From NCBI RefSeq assembly GCF_016859285.1, contig NC_053419.1, positions 15,920,501 to 15,984,500 of the forward strand: a DNA stretch of 64,000 nucleotides, read 5' to 3'. Of the stretch, positions 1 to 30,845 are shown piece by piece. This DNA is from Xiphias gladius (lineage: Eukaryota > Chordata > Actinopteri > Istiophoriformes > Xiphiidae). Every line of letters starts with the position of its first letter. Position 1 is the stretch's first letter. A program made the position numbers and the translations under genes. Under the pieces are notes generated by a model. That model saw only the letters and a program-made list of their open reading frames with translations, ran no database searches and was not told the origin of the DNA.

Positions 1-1794
<1,794 letters not shown>

Positions 1795-3030
1795 GCTCTT
1801 GATATAAGGCTATGCTAGAACACAAGGCTTATTTGATACACTAACCCCCCAATGTCAAAGACTTAGGTAGTTCTTGTAAGTTACTTTTTCCAAGGGTCCG
1901 AAGTTCTTATTACAGGCTGTGAACAGAGAAGCTTTATTATCTGGATTCAGATGCTGGCTTGCATGTAACAGCCAAGACAGGCAGGTTACAAGACCTTGAT
2001 AATGCTTCACAAATCCTAGTATCTTCAGCCTGATCTACTCACACACACACCGCTAGTGCTCCTTCATAATAAAGGGAAAAATAAGACAACTGCGAACTGA
2101 CAGCAGTTTGGTGAAAATGTACATGTAGGATTAAGGTTTTTTTTATTTTATAAGATTTTTTTTTTTTTCTGCTTTTGAGATTTTTGATTCTCATACAGTA
2201 TAAAAGCTGGTACCATTCATCTATAACTTTCATTTCAATAAATTCTGTCTTGAGTCCGTGTGCCTCCTTCTCTTTACCATCTTACTTCCTTTTACACCCA
2301 CTTACTTCCACTCTCTTACCTCTTCCTGTTTTCTCAATTTTTTTTGTAAATGATTGTGCTTTTACTTTGGGCTACAATGTTGAACACTGAATAGATTTTG
2401 GTGTAAGGCTGTATTATTGGATGTGACGCTGAAATATATCAAGTGATTGTTGTTTGGATATCTCACATTGTTCCTACTATTATGACTATTATGTTTGGAA
2501 TTCTGTTCTTTTTACTGCATGTTTATCAAATACGAACAAATCTCACACTTGCACAGAATTTAACAGTTTTCTTATAGGGTCTAATATGATTTCCTTCAAC
2601 GTGCCATTTACAGTATGCTTTAATGAGTTGAAAGGTTTTTTTTATTGCTCCTCACATTGCAGGCTGCTGCAGTCGGCACATTAGCCTAACAGATGCGTAT
2701 GGTTTTGTGAGTGATGCTGATTCTATGCCCCAATAAACAACTGAAGCGTGTACACTATGTGTGTGTGGATGCAAGCAGAAATATCTGATTGAAGTATCAG
2801 TTTTTAAAAAATTATGCCTTTATTTTACAAATGTGTTTTTTATGGATATGAAACCTGATTTTTTTTTTTTTTTCCTTAGTTTTTTTTGTGGCAAAAATCT
2901 TTCAGTGCATTAGTTTGGCGTATAAATACAGTTTTGTGTACATTTGTCGAGTTTGCTCTGTACAGGGATCTGTATTTCATGTCTTTACTTTGTTTTTCCA
3001 TCTTATTAATAAAATGAGGTGATCTTTCTT
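1795..3030 (+). other. plpp7: plpp7 3' UTR (probable extent)
   Basis: The stretch is AT-rich and noncoding, following the stop codon. Canonical AATAAA signals occur at 2237-2242, 2732-2737 and 3008-3013, so alternative polyadenylation is possible. The 3' end is an inference; transcript data would place it. Confidence 0.5.
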
Positions 3031-4161
3031 TAAAATGTGGATGCCTTATATTCAAAAATGAAATTTAAATGAAACGGTCTGCCAACCAGAATGAGGAAAA
3101 CATCGTTAAACATAAATTGATGAATGATGTTTGTGGATCAGCTGAATCCTATAAGAAGCTTAACTGCCTAGTTATAACGCAGCTTTCCACAATAAATTGT
3201 TTTGGTTGCCTCCAGCATCACATGGCCTGTAAGGCATCACATGGCGCACAACTTGGTCAGCAAAAGAATAAAGAAGTGTGGTCTGTCGAAACCTCAGGCA
3301 TGGTCACCATCTCTCCGGCAGTGATAAACTTCAGAGTAAAAAAAAGAAATAAAAATGTGAAGATCCACTGTTACATCTTAGCCGTTCCAGTGAGTGCTAC
3401 AAGAGTGCTCTTCAGTATGCAAGGTTGGAGTTCATTTCACATGAAGCTTAATTGATTTGTCATCAACAGATATTGTTTCAGTTTTGGCCTCATGGTTACT
3501 TACTATGATTTTTAGACCAAGGTTTACCTGACTGAGACTTGATCCAGGCGGCATACATTCATGTACTACACCATTAGGGCAGTGTGCCCTCACAGCCTTT
3601 GACGCTGGTTTCCTGTCACGCTACCGTTACGACAGGCAATCTGACAGGAAACAACACAAATGCAATAGGGTCTGCTGTGAAACAGTTCAAGTAGCAGGAA
3701 CAGAAACTGCTGCTTTGTAGATGCTCTCCGGCAGAGAGAGAGTCGGTCGGTAAAACTTTAAAACTATTGTTGAATTTTCAGCAGTCAGAGATTGTTATGC
3801 GCCCCCTGGTCATGTGTGCACAGTTAGCAAGAATAACTTCTAAGAATAACTTGGAAAAACTGCTGTATCTGAGGAACATTTGTACCAAATTCCACCATCT
3901 TCATTTTCATTGAAAAAAATGTAATCAAGTAGTGTAGAGTAGCAGAGACAGAAACGGTGAAGGGTGCAGGCCATGCCAGGCACATGTCCCTAACAAGAAC
4001 CCTTTTCTCTCTACAAATGAAGATACACACTGACGTACTGTATCTCACAAATCAAACAGTATTCATACCAAGAAACTAATGGATCACATACAGGGCGATA
4101 TATCAAAAGAGAGAGTGACATTCATTAAGCTGCAGTAGCCTTACTTGACACCATTGAACTG

Positions 4162-4583
4162 TACAGTCCTGGTTGAAATTATTGTGTCCCCTGAATTTCA
4201 AGTACAGAATTTAGAATATCTTCGGAAATAAGTGCAACCATTTTTGTGTAATCCAAATATTTTAATAAAATATCTAAAGTGACTCAACGATCTTTACGAA
4301 TGATGGTTTTACGGCATAAAAAGGGGCTGATTATTTCTCTTTTTCACAAAGGCAAAGACAAGAGAGCTGATGGAGAACTTCAGAAAGGCTATTATCAAAA
4401 ACAATATCAATTCCAAACGCTACAAGGAAATGTTTTTTGTATTTTCTTTCGTTCAGTAACCTTGTAAATTTTATTATAATATTCTGATTATACAAAATTG
4501 GGGGATTTGCATTTATTTCAGAAGATATTCTATATTCTGTACCTAAAAATTCAGGGGTGCCGATAATCTCAACCAGGATTGTA
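4162..4583. mobile_element. Internally deleted Tc1/mariner-like element with long inverted repeats
   Basis: The left end TACAGTCCTGGTTGAAATTA and the right end, read on the opposite strand TACAATCCTGGTTGAGATTA, are inverted repeats that match for about 70 bp with substitutions. TA dinucleotides at both ends fit Tc1/mariner target-site duplication. The interior (about 4350-4430) translates to a short Lys-rich segment vaguely like the N-terminus of a Tc1 transposase, but no intact transposase is present. It is a dead, non-autonomous copy. Confidence 0.75.
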
Positions 4584-7314
4584 TTTAAAGACTTTTTCTC
4601 CATGATTTGTCAAGGACAAATAAAAGTTGAATTTAAACAGCATTCCATCACACTGAGGATATATTCTCTCATTCTGACCAAGTTGTCGTTTAGTACGGGA
4701 TGACTCTCTCCTAGCAAAACGTGAGAGACATCACAGTTTGCTACAAGATCCGGGTTTGTTTGAATTATGCACCAGAAACCAAGGCCTCTACAACCCTGCA
4801 GAACATGAAGCCAAAATATCACCGTGAGTAAGTGCTGATAGTGCTCGCAGGCCTGTTTCCACACGCACTGAGTCAACAGACACCACACTTCCTCCTGTTG
4901 TGTCTTTATTCTCTGTTTGTGTCATGCCCTTAGTTATATATAAAACAGATAGAGGTAACGGTAGACATCACAACTTCACAGTTGCCACTGATCTCTGTCT
5001 GTGCTGTAGGTGTGTACCTCTGTGCGTGTTATAATTGCCAAACGCTTGTTCTGGTGGTTGTCAGTGACATTTGCATTTTTGTCATCCTTCTAAGTATGTT
5101 CAGAAATGTTCCCTTCCTCAGGATTAATAAAAAAAACTACTATCTAAAAGATCAGCCCTGGAAGCACTGCAGGCTTGTGAAAGCATTTGTCACTGGTCTG
5201 CAAAGTAACTACATACAAATTAAATAAATGCCCAAGAAACTGTTTTGGAGGGAAGCACAGAATATGGTTAGTAGCACTCTAGAAACATACAGCACATAGG
5301 CTCACTTTCATCTACTTTAATAAACATTTATGCTGTTTATACATTTTGTTTACACGGTAATTCATGTTAATTCATTATTCTTTTTTGCACCGTTTAAATC
5401 TGTACAATTTAATAGTGAATCTGTGGGGTTTTTTTGTTTGTTTGTTTTTATTTTGCTGTGGGATCACTGGGAGATATTTACAGCCTTTCGAAAGACTGGT
5501 TGCAGGAGGGTTAGACGAGTGCTCCCTCTACAGGAATCTGCTTGATTACGCTTCAGTACTCCAGGAACCAGTCTTGGTTGATATTAATCACGATATCATC
5601 ATGAACGCTGGCAATGCTATTGAAAGTTTTTGGGTTTTTTTTAGCATTTGTTTGCTTACAAAACAAAAACCTTATAATGTAACTTTTTCTATTATAACAG
5701 ACTGAAAAGCTACCGATCATTGCCTCTGTTTCACTGAAGAAGAATGTCCTGCATCTCTGTTTCAAACGCACTGCCTTAATTTCATCCCTTTAAGTGAAGT
5801 CACAGTGAGGAGCTCTTTCAGCAGAGTGTAGTGTGTTCACACTATATCCCTTTTACAGACAACTTTCTTCTGAACTGACGCAGATGTAATATTGTTTAAA
5901 AAGAAATTACAGATGCCCCTCTTTTGGGTTTTGAATCTCTTAAAATGAGTAGAATAGAGGTGAGTAAATGACAAAATAAATACAGTAAATAAAAAGCTAC
6001 AAGCTAGAATGGATTTTTTTTTTTTCAAATACAGTAAATTCATCCATTTTAAGCAGCTAAAATCAGGAGGGGGTTCCATGTTTGTTTTAATGCTGTATGA
6101 ATTTATGCCATATTGTGTAAATATATTACCAGATTTTACAGAATTTCTAATTCCAATTAAAAAACGCGTACATCTCAGAGTTCATTTCTCTGTTTATATA
6201 ATCAAAAACATTTTCATCACATTGATCAATTTACAGCATATGTATTCTGTACAATCAAAATAACTTTCTGTTGATGCAGTGTTGTTATTTTGGCACTATC
6301 GATCACTGTTGAACCAGACATACTGTATAAGACAATCCCACATAATTAATTCGTAACCCATTCTTGTACAACAGTTACAAAAGACTAACCCATTACTTAG
6401 GCACTTAAAACTGATGCACTCCAGATCACGCACTGACAGAGGAACCAGTGTTCAATTAATGTATTCAGCCATGCAGACTTCTTCTTTTCAGGCTGTTCAC
6501 ATGTTAATGCTGCTAAATAGATTATTTCCTGTTAATGAGAAGTAATCCTACTGACACCAGGTGCTTACCAGTACATAAACTAGCCTGAGTCCATCAACTA
6601 AGAATAGGTCACATCACCACTGTATTAGTCAACAGGGGGTAGAGAATCGAACTGATAATTATTTAGGTGAAAATGCTGAATATCATTATTTCGAAAACTG
6701 AAAACAGCAGATCGGTTTACTCGCATTCTTATACATTTTAACATTTTAGTGCTGTTTTTCTTTGTTGTCATTTTCCGAGTTTTCCGTTAATACTGTGTAA
6801 AGAGGTGCTTGGAAGATCGGGGCCATTAGCAGGTTGGGGGAATCAAAGCAGAAGCAATGCATGCACTGCAACTCTCCGAGAAACAAGATACTGGCATGTG
6901 GTCCAGTCTATTCAGAGACCTGTTCCTTTAGTGCATCTGTCCCCTTACCTTTCCTGTATCTTAGGGTATCTATTTTATCTCCGCTCGCAAACTGTCGATG
7001 TCACACCATCGTGTCACAGCGAGAGCTACATGTCGTTAGTGAAAAGACCACAGCATTTGGGTTGCACCATGTCACGTTTCGAGCTGGAGCCGGCGGATTT
7101 GTACTTGGTAATGCCTGAACTTGGTCATGGCGTATTCGTACTAAGTTGTACATATACACATACAGAGACAATTTAATGCACAACTGCTGCCTGGTAAATG
7201 TTACATGAGCGGATCACAGAGTTCCTGAAAGGTCAAATCACCGTTATTTTTCTGAGTTTGATGCATACCCAGTGATGACAATTTGACGGTCTGTCTGGGA
7301 GTTGTGGTCAAGCC

Positions 7315-7459
7315 TCAACAAAGGCTGTGGCTCAGCTGGTGGAACAGGTTGCTCATATATTGCAGGGTTGTTGGTTTGATGCCTGAGTTCTGGGCAAGAT
7401 ACTGAACCTCAATTGCTCCCAGTCGCAACGGTTGGGCCAGTGCCTTGCATGGTAGCATT

Positions 7460-7513
<54 letters not shown>

Positions 7514-7575
7514 AATGAATAAGTGCTTTGGATAAAAGGGCTATACTCAGTAAATGCAGTCCATTTACCATCCTG
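7315..7575 (+). mobile_element. tRNA-headed SINE-like repeat interrupted by a GT microsatellite
   Basis: GGCTGTGGCTCAGCTGGTGG fits a pol III A box in a tRNA-like head, and GTTGGTTTGATGCC fits a degenerate B box about 40 bp later. The phrase 'gggcaagatactgaacc' and the end 'cagtccatttacca' are typical of an abundant teleost interspersed repeat. A (GT)n tract at 7461-7512 splits the body. No target-site duplication was found. The element could instead be a non-autonomous DNA transposon with a tRNA-like head. Confidence 0.6.
7461..7512. repeat. (GT)26 microsatellite
   Basis: An uninterrupted dinucleotide tract inside the tRNA-headed repeat. Confidence 0.95.
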
Positions 7576-8004
7576 ATATATTAGAAGAACAGAGAGTGTA
7601 TTCAAATTTTATTTCTGGGCCACCCTTCATTCAGGTTAGTGAGATTTAAAGTGCTTTACAGGTGACAAAATGTAAACAGTGAAACTATTTGAAACTGAAA
7701 GAGACTGAATATGAAAGGATTTATTCTTCATTGATCGCAAATACTTTGTGACTGCAACAGATAAATGATCTCTTATGTGTTCTTTAAACAGAATTTAATA
7801 CTAAATAATCACACAAAAGTCGTCTATACTCCCAGCTGTACTGTCGGGGTGCGTCCTATTTGATCTAATAATACTGTCTTCATTATTATATGCCTGTAAT
7901 GTAAGAGGGAATTTTTAGGGTTTCATTGCAGTGACATTTTGCTGCAGTGTGTAATTTTATACTCAAGAACGACTAATGTAAACTGCTGGAAGATGCCTAG
8001 GGTG

Positions 8005-8079
<75 letters not shown>
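8005..8079. repeat. (ATCT)n microsatellite, about 19 units
   Basis: A pure tetranucleotide tract about 75 bp long. It ends about 295 bp before the first prrc2b splice donor, so it sits in or beside the proximal promoter. Confidence 0.95.
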
Positions 8080-8080
8080 C

Positions 8081-8374
8081 ACCCATCCAGCTCGCTCTCT
8101 ATCTATGTAAGTGCCGAACTCAACCAGCAGGGGCGCTTGTTGTCTTTCCCTGCCAAAGTCGTTCGCTGACGTAAGACGCTCTCAGCCGAGCCGATCCAGC
8201 CCACACACTGCCCTGCTCATTCTCAGGCCGGGTAGGACCCAAGCAACAACACTGCGATCGGTTCAACCTATGAAGATTGGGCTTTTGCAATCGCCATCCA
8301 TCCTCTGAACAGACAACACTTTGTGGAAACATATCACTGTCACTAATCAGAAGATATCCTAAGTTGTTGAATCG
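8081..8374 (+). promoter_or_regulatory. prrc2b: prrc2b promoter and noncoding first exon
   Basis: GC- and CpG-richer sequence follows the ATCT tract and ends at a consensus donor, ATCG|GTGAGT, with the last exon base at 8374. A noncoding first exon is inferred because the first coding exon at 12610 opens with an acceptor and only 67 bases of leader. The transcription start is not determined. A CTCF-like core lies at 8124-8137. Intron 1 (8375-12609, about 4.2 kb) is AT-rich; I see nothing coding in it apart from an AT-repeat tract at 11311-11340. Confidence 0.6.
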
Positions 8375-11303
8375 GTGAGTTATGGACGCGGATGGTTGTG
8401 CCAAATCTCCAGTTTTTCCTCGTCTTCTCCGCTGCCCAGGTTTATTGTTGCTTTGTTCTGGGCAGCAGCCATTTTTAATCGCCTTGTCCTACATTCCCAT
8501 CGCTGTGTTCAGACCGTTCTGAAAGCAAAGCTAGGTGAAAAATGTTAACCCAGGTTTCAGTGTTTCGTAGAGCTTTCACCAAAAAAACTGTGTTTTGTAG
8601 TGTCAAGCACCAACGTGAATGCACTGGAAACCAGCGACCTTTCGGGGTTGTTTTCGGAACACTAAGACTGGAAGTTTAACGGAATTGCCGTTTCGCTAGT
8701 TTCGAACAAGCTGCGTCTGTCGGAGCTAGCTAATGCTAAGTTGAGCAAGCGGTTATGTTTTATCAATTCTTCCTTCAAGCATACAGACGGAAAAAAACAG
8801 AAATTGGCCTGTATTCCCACATTCTGAAATATGGTAATGATTAATGACATACAGCTCTACCGGAGCTTAGCCACTAGCACTTGATGTTTACATAGCCATT
8901 TACCTTTAGCCACCAGTTAGCATATTTTACTAGCGATGGCCAGCAACTATACTAAGGGTCCTTCTTAACGTTTGTGTTACGTTACAATTTAAGAAAATTT
9001 TAGGTAACAGTCTGAAGAATCAGATACAATGACCCAGACCGCTTATTTGTTTTTATCTTGGCTGCTAGTTGATCTAGGTTGTTTTTGTTTTCGAGCAGTG
9101 AACTGGCTGGTGTCAGTTTCATGTGCTGGAATTAGCACTAGCTTCCAGTGAGGTAACGGCACCTACAACTGACGTTAACGTTGGAGAGGTCAAACGTTAT
9201 CTTTCGGAAAATATGTTATAGTGTGTTGATTTTTTTTTTAGCACGTATATTATTTTCTTTTACTTGTCTGATGGAAATAACGTTTAAAATGTAAACAAAG
9301 TGAAGAAAATGGAAAACGTCAGCTGTCATTGCGTTAGCTTCCATATCTAACCCAGCTTCAACTAAATTTGTGATTTGGTGGTCTTTGTAGAAATTATAGG
9401 GTTTTTTCTTGAATCCTCAGAAGAAAAAACGGCAATGCACAACTAAATTGACCACGATGAACAGATATTTTTCTTACGAAGTCCCGATTAAACGCCTATG
9501 CGGAGCTTTAACCGAGCGGCCTCCGGCACGTTATTCATTACATGGTTTTCGACTCAAACGACGAAATATTATTCGCATAGGTTTATGTATAAAATATGCA
9601 AAACAGCAGCTGGACCTTTGTGTCTTAGCTACCGTTACATAAACCCAAAAAGAAAAAAAATTGTCCCACTTTTTAATGTTTTGTGTCACACTCAACATCT
9701 CTTCGCATATATTGTTTTGCTAGTTGGATTAAGCAATCGCTTTTGAAATCTGAGCGCAAGTAGCCATCATTAAAATGTTCAACTTTAAGAAGACGCTAGG
9801 CCATATACCACAATATTAAACCAGAAAAAACCCTCATCGGGGTGAGCAGTTCATCTGATATGTCTGTCTTTGCCAAAACCATTTCACTGAAGATAAAAAT
9901 AAATTGATTGCTTATGCATAGCAAGTTGGTAGCGCTTGTGTGTTTCTTGCTATTGCAAGAAAACGTTGCCTTCATTTGACTACTATCGCAGATTTAAGTG
10001 TATATAAAGATACAAAAATATTTTTGAAATATTTTATCAAAAAACTTAAAATAAGGTTAGATGATTAAACATCAATGAATTGCATAATTTTATTTATCCA
10101 CGTTTTTTTTTTTTGGTTTGTTTGTTTGTTTGTTTTGTATTTCTGTAGTTAGTTAAAACTTACAGTACTATTTGCTGTATTTTTAGTGCATGTTTGCCTA
10201 TTCCTGTCTGGTAATAAGGAATGTTGGAGCTAACAATTTCATGTTGTTCAAGTATGTAATTTTATGATTTTGTCAGACGTGAGCTGTGTACAAGCACAAA
10301 GCTTATATAAGCTTAACCTGGTGCTTTAAAGACATGGTCCCGAGTAAAACGCATGAGCCACAATTCAAAGCCATTTCTGCAAACATTACATTAATTCTAC
10401 AAAGTATTTAAGTAGTAAGGGAAGAATAGATGGAAATGGAGTTTCAACCAGGAAAGAGAAGGGATTCTTGGCATGGCAACATCATGACGCGTACTTCCTG
10501 CCAACAAGAACCTGGTCTGTCATACTTAATTTTAGTGTGAATAAAGTATTAAACACGTCAGATGATTACTTATTTAAGATACAATTCAGTCAAATCCCAC
10601 CCACCTTATTGAGCCATACAGAGAGTTGCAATTCAGGGTTTTGAGGTATAGCTGCTGCTGAGTCCTGGTGACACGGTGCCAGATTTATTTTGTGGTGGTC
10701 AAAGCATAGCAACAACTATATTTGAAAGAAATCAGAAGCAATAAACCAGAAACAGTGTTCCCGTTTCCTCAGGACAATTCACATACCTGAACTGTTTTCA
10801 CTGTCATCTGTTTTCTATCAAACATAATAGGTGGAAAAAAAACTGGTGGTAGTGATGCTTTGATCGAATAGTGTCCAGATTCACTGGTTATAGTTAAGCA
10901 GTGGAGGGAAATCCACTTGTAGAGCCTTGAAATTTGCTCAAAATAGATAATCTGCCACAGTGAACATTAAGCAGTTTTGTTGCTCAAACTTACTTAAGAA
11001 CTTCTCCTAATGACATATGGAGGGAATCGTGTCTGCAGCATTGGTTTTGATCACAGCTGCTCACAGCAGCTCAGTGCTGTTTGTAAGGTACAAAATACCA
11101 ACAATACTACGCAAACAACTTTGTCTCTTACATGTCTGGAGACAAATTGGACGTGATGGCATCTCTGCCTTCAAGTCAGGATGTAGAAAAAAACAAAAAC
11201 TGACGTTGAAGTGAAGTTCCACAACAGATGTTAACATGGAATAAGTCACATTTTTTCCATTCAATGTCAGATGTCTATTTAAGAAGTGATGACAATAACT
11301 GCT

Positions 11304-11310
<7 letters not shown>

Positions 11311-11340
<30 letters not shown>
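11311..11340. repeat. (AT)15 microsatellite in prrc2b intron 1
   Basis: A simple alternating AT tract followed by a T-run. Confidence 0.9.
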
Positions 11341-11344
<4 letters not shown>

Positions 11345-12609
11345 TTTTTTTTTTTTAAACGTGTACCCGAACACAAAAGGTATTTTTCCATATAGTTAGG
11401 ATATCTGTTTCAGGCCATGCTGTGGGCCACTGTGATCATAGGCGACATACCCCAAATGGTTTTCTGTACAACAGTGATGTTGCTGAGTTTGCAGTGGAAA
11501 TGCTTATGATCGCTGTGTGGCCAAGGGCCATGACATATGGAAGTACTAGTGTCGACAAAGGATGATTGATGCTTCACCTCACATTGGCTCATATCTTTTG
11601 TTAAAAGTTGCAGATGAACATGTTGCAAAAACTAAACAGCATCAATCTGACCACCAACATGCAGGTGCATTCTACACCTGTGTAAGAAAATAACCAGTCA
11701 GTTTGTGTTACCAATTCTACACATCATGTAGAGTCAATCAGAACAAACTATCCAACCATATTTAAACCACTTTGAATCTGATTCAGTGGCCTCTTTATGC
11801 ACTCACAGTCCAAACAGAGCATGTCTGATTTAAAAGTTGCAACTGTTAATATAAAGTTTTGCTTTGCCTTTCTTGTATTTGCGTTGCACCGGCATTTTCA
11901 GATTGTGCTTTGCATGTAGAAGAAGAAAAGAATACTAAATGGGTTAAATACTGATTTATTGGGTTGGACTGAAAAGACATTCAAAAAGCGCTCTCTAATC
12001 CACTGCACAGCTGTCGATTCACAGACAGATATTTTCAGTTTTATGGTCCTTGGTCTTGAGCTGTTTTCCTCTGAACATAATTGCACCATCTCAGTGCAAT
12101 GCAGGCAAGATAAATTTTGTTTTTGGTGCTCAAAGCTTTGAAAATTCACATTTGACAAAACTAAAAAGCAACAGAAACTGTGTCCTGGCCTTTTGGAATA
12201 ATTTGAGAATTTGTGACATGAATTCCTGTTAATATTTCTAAGGTAGACAGTAGTAACCAAAACATACTTTGTTTAAAAGTAAGAAGGTTACACATCTTGT
12301 TCCAATATGATGACTGCCTATAGAACCAATATTTGAAACGTGGTTAACCGCTCATGAAATAACGGGTCTAGTTTTCTTCTTTCACCCTATTGTCAAATAT
12401 TTTACATGTCAATTATTTTGTTCATATGTAAAACTCTGAAAATTCTGAAGATTCTTCAAGAATCTAAAATAGATTCAGTGCTGACAAAACTCTAGATGAC
12501 CCCCAGCCTCACATGATTGTAGATTAACATCCTCTACCTCTAAGTTTATAAACTTTTTCTTCTAGTTGGGTCTGTACTTAAAGTGGACATTTTTTCTCCT
12601 CTTCTCTAG

Positions 12610-28636
<16,027 letters not shown>

Positions 28637-30845
28637 CAATGGACCTGAAAATCCTCATCACCACCCAGCCTGCCAACAGAAAGCCCCTTGACCAATTTCT
28701 GAGCCTTCTGAGACCCATCCCAAGGCACTGAGGCAAGGGGCAAACATGCAGACATCATGATGAATTACCCTACTTGAACTATCAGAACTGGACACTACTA
28801 TTTCACACCACGTATAGAGATATATAAATATATTATAAATATATACATAGACACAAACAGTCTTTTAAGCAGATCTCTTCAAGGTCCTCTTTAATTTATT
28901 ATTAGTCACTTTTAAGGGGACATTGGTAAAGATAAAAGATATTTCTGTTTTTTGTTTCTCCTCAAAGTGGGAAAAAAGGAAAATGGCCAACTCAGACACA
29001 TGGTTCATTTTTCATACCATTTTGCCAAACTGTATTTACTCCCTGTTTATGGACTGTAGCCCTTAAGACCAGGCAGACACATAATAAAACTCACTATGAG
29101 AAGCAAAGTCTGTTAAAAAAAATTTTTTTAAACAAATTTGAAATGCGGTGGGGCACTTGTTTGTCATTTTTCATTGGCATTTTTGCTGGTAAATAAAGAT
29201 TTGAATCATCACCCATTCATCCTATTCGTAAAGGACTTCTTTAACTAACCCAGGAAAAATCCTAACTCCAATTTTGTGGACATCATTGCATGTCAACATG
29301 GCAAAAGTCAAGGTCATCAGCCTAGAAATGCATCTTCTGGGGTTCTTCACCCAGCCCATGAACTGTGTCAAAACTGCGTAGACTGGTAGAAATTATTTCT
29401 TTTCTTAAAACTCCGTTCTTTCCTTTTACATTCTGTTGCTTGCTCTCTTTTGTCTGTAAATTGAAACAAAAAGATGGACATTGTACCAAAATCATGTTGC
29501 TTCCATGGGAACTTCACTGGCATTGATACAGCGTGTGCATGTGATGTGCTGAACGTGTGTAAACTTGCAGGACTCCTACCTAGAAGCTAGTAACATTTAA
29601 CAAAGACTGTACCTGAACTCAGCATTCATTATGCTGCCATCGACTGTATGGATTTTGATAAACCCAGCTGGCAACAATTTTGGGCTCATTGTGAAGTTTT
29701 GTGTGTGGGGTGGGGAGGGGCTGCATTCTCAATTGCTGTAAAGGACCCCTGAAATAGCTGATTGAAATGTTTGCGTTCTTATCACTTTTGTTTGGGTTGT
29801 AATTAATCAAACTGTCTGTTTATGAAAATGTGATATAATTGATTATTTTTACATCCCTAAACCTGGGGCGGATTGGTTTTTTTTTTTTTTTTTTTTTCCC
29901 TTTTAAGGCTCCTGAAAGACTTTGCTATCTAATGCTGTTCAGATCCTACTTAACAGTACTGTGGGGAATTGTGAAGAAAAAAGACTCACCATTTGATTAT
30001 TCAGCATCTGGTCTCTGAGGTGGCACTAGCAATAAATGCAGCCTAACTATAATCACAATCAGGGTCCAAATAACTTTTTTTTTTTTTTCTCTGTTAGAAG
30101 CTAATGATCACAAACAAGGGGCGTTTAGCATTGCTTGCTGGATTAAAATACGATCTTTGCTTAAGCTTTTTTCGTGCACACTGCAGTTCCAGTGGACTAC
30201 GAAGGATTTTTAAAGTGTTCTATTTGAAAATGTGAAGCTGTTGGAATCATTTCTTTTGTTTTTTTTTGTAATGGACATTCATTTTGAAACTCACAATGCC
30301 AATGTCATAACTGGTTAAATGTTACTGCTTACTATAACGCTCCATGACACTACAAAATGTTGCGATTTATCTTTATGACAATGTTTCACAGGTATATATG
30401 TATATGCATACTTAACTGTACAGTCCAGCCTTGTCAGCAAGGGGAGGCTTAAACCCGCGTTTCATTTTAGATATTGTGGCACTATAAAGGATTTAACGTT
30501 GAAAAGATCACCGTGTTCTCGGAATGGACTGCTTTCACTTGTTGATAGGTTCATCGGGCTTGGAGTGTTTTTGCCTCTTATCCCTTACTGCAAAAGATCT
30601 TGATGCTTCTCATCATTGTACCTGCACCAAAATGTTGCCCTGACTTTTTTTTTTTTTTTTTTTTTGTACTTTGAAGATGCATATTTCATTTTGTCAGAGG
30701 ACCAGTGCTTTCTACAACTGATCCAGCATTCTATTTATCCTATCTGATCTTTATCCTTTCAGATACTTGGTCATTACTCTCCCTTGTTAAAAAAAAAAAA
30801 AAAAAGCTTATTGAAAGAAAAGAAATAAAGCAGTTGTGATTTCTT
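28637..30845 (+). other. prrc2b: prrc2b 3' UTR
   Basis: About 2.2 kb of noncoding, T-rich sequence follows the stop. AATAAA signals lie at 29083-29088, 29192-29197 and 30824-30829. The last is the likely main site, and the first two would give a short-UTR form. A genomic A-run at about 30789-30805 could cause internal priming in cDNA libraries and mimic an end. Confidence 0.7.

Larger units (their letters stand above)
3031..8160. other. Intergenic region plpp7-prrc2b
   Basis: No exon or RNA gene could be supported. Open frames here (for example 3069-3455) have no recognisable protein features and sit in AT-rich sequence. The stretch holds a Tc1-like MITE (4162-4583), a tRNA-headed repeat (about 7315-7575), a GT microsatellite and an ATCT microsatellite. 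The last few hundred bases belong to the prrc2b promoter. Confidence 0.6.

Noticed and set aside
3069..3455. 128-codon open frame downstream of plpp7
   Set aside because: No family features, AT-rich, inside or after the plpp7 3' UTR, and no splice or promoter support.
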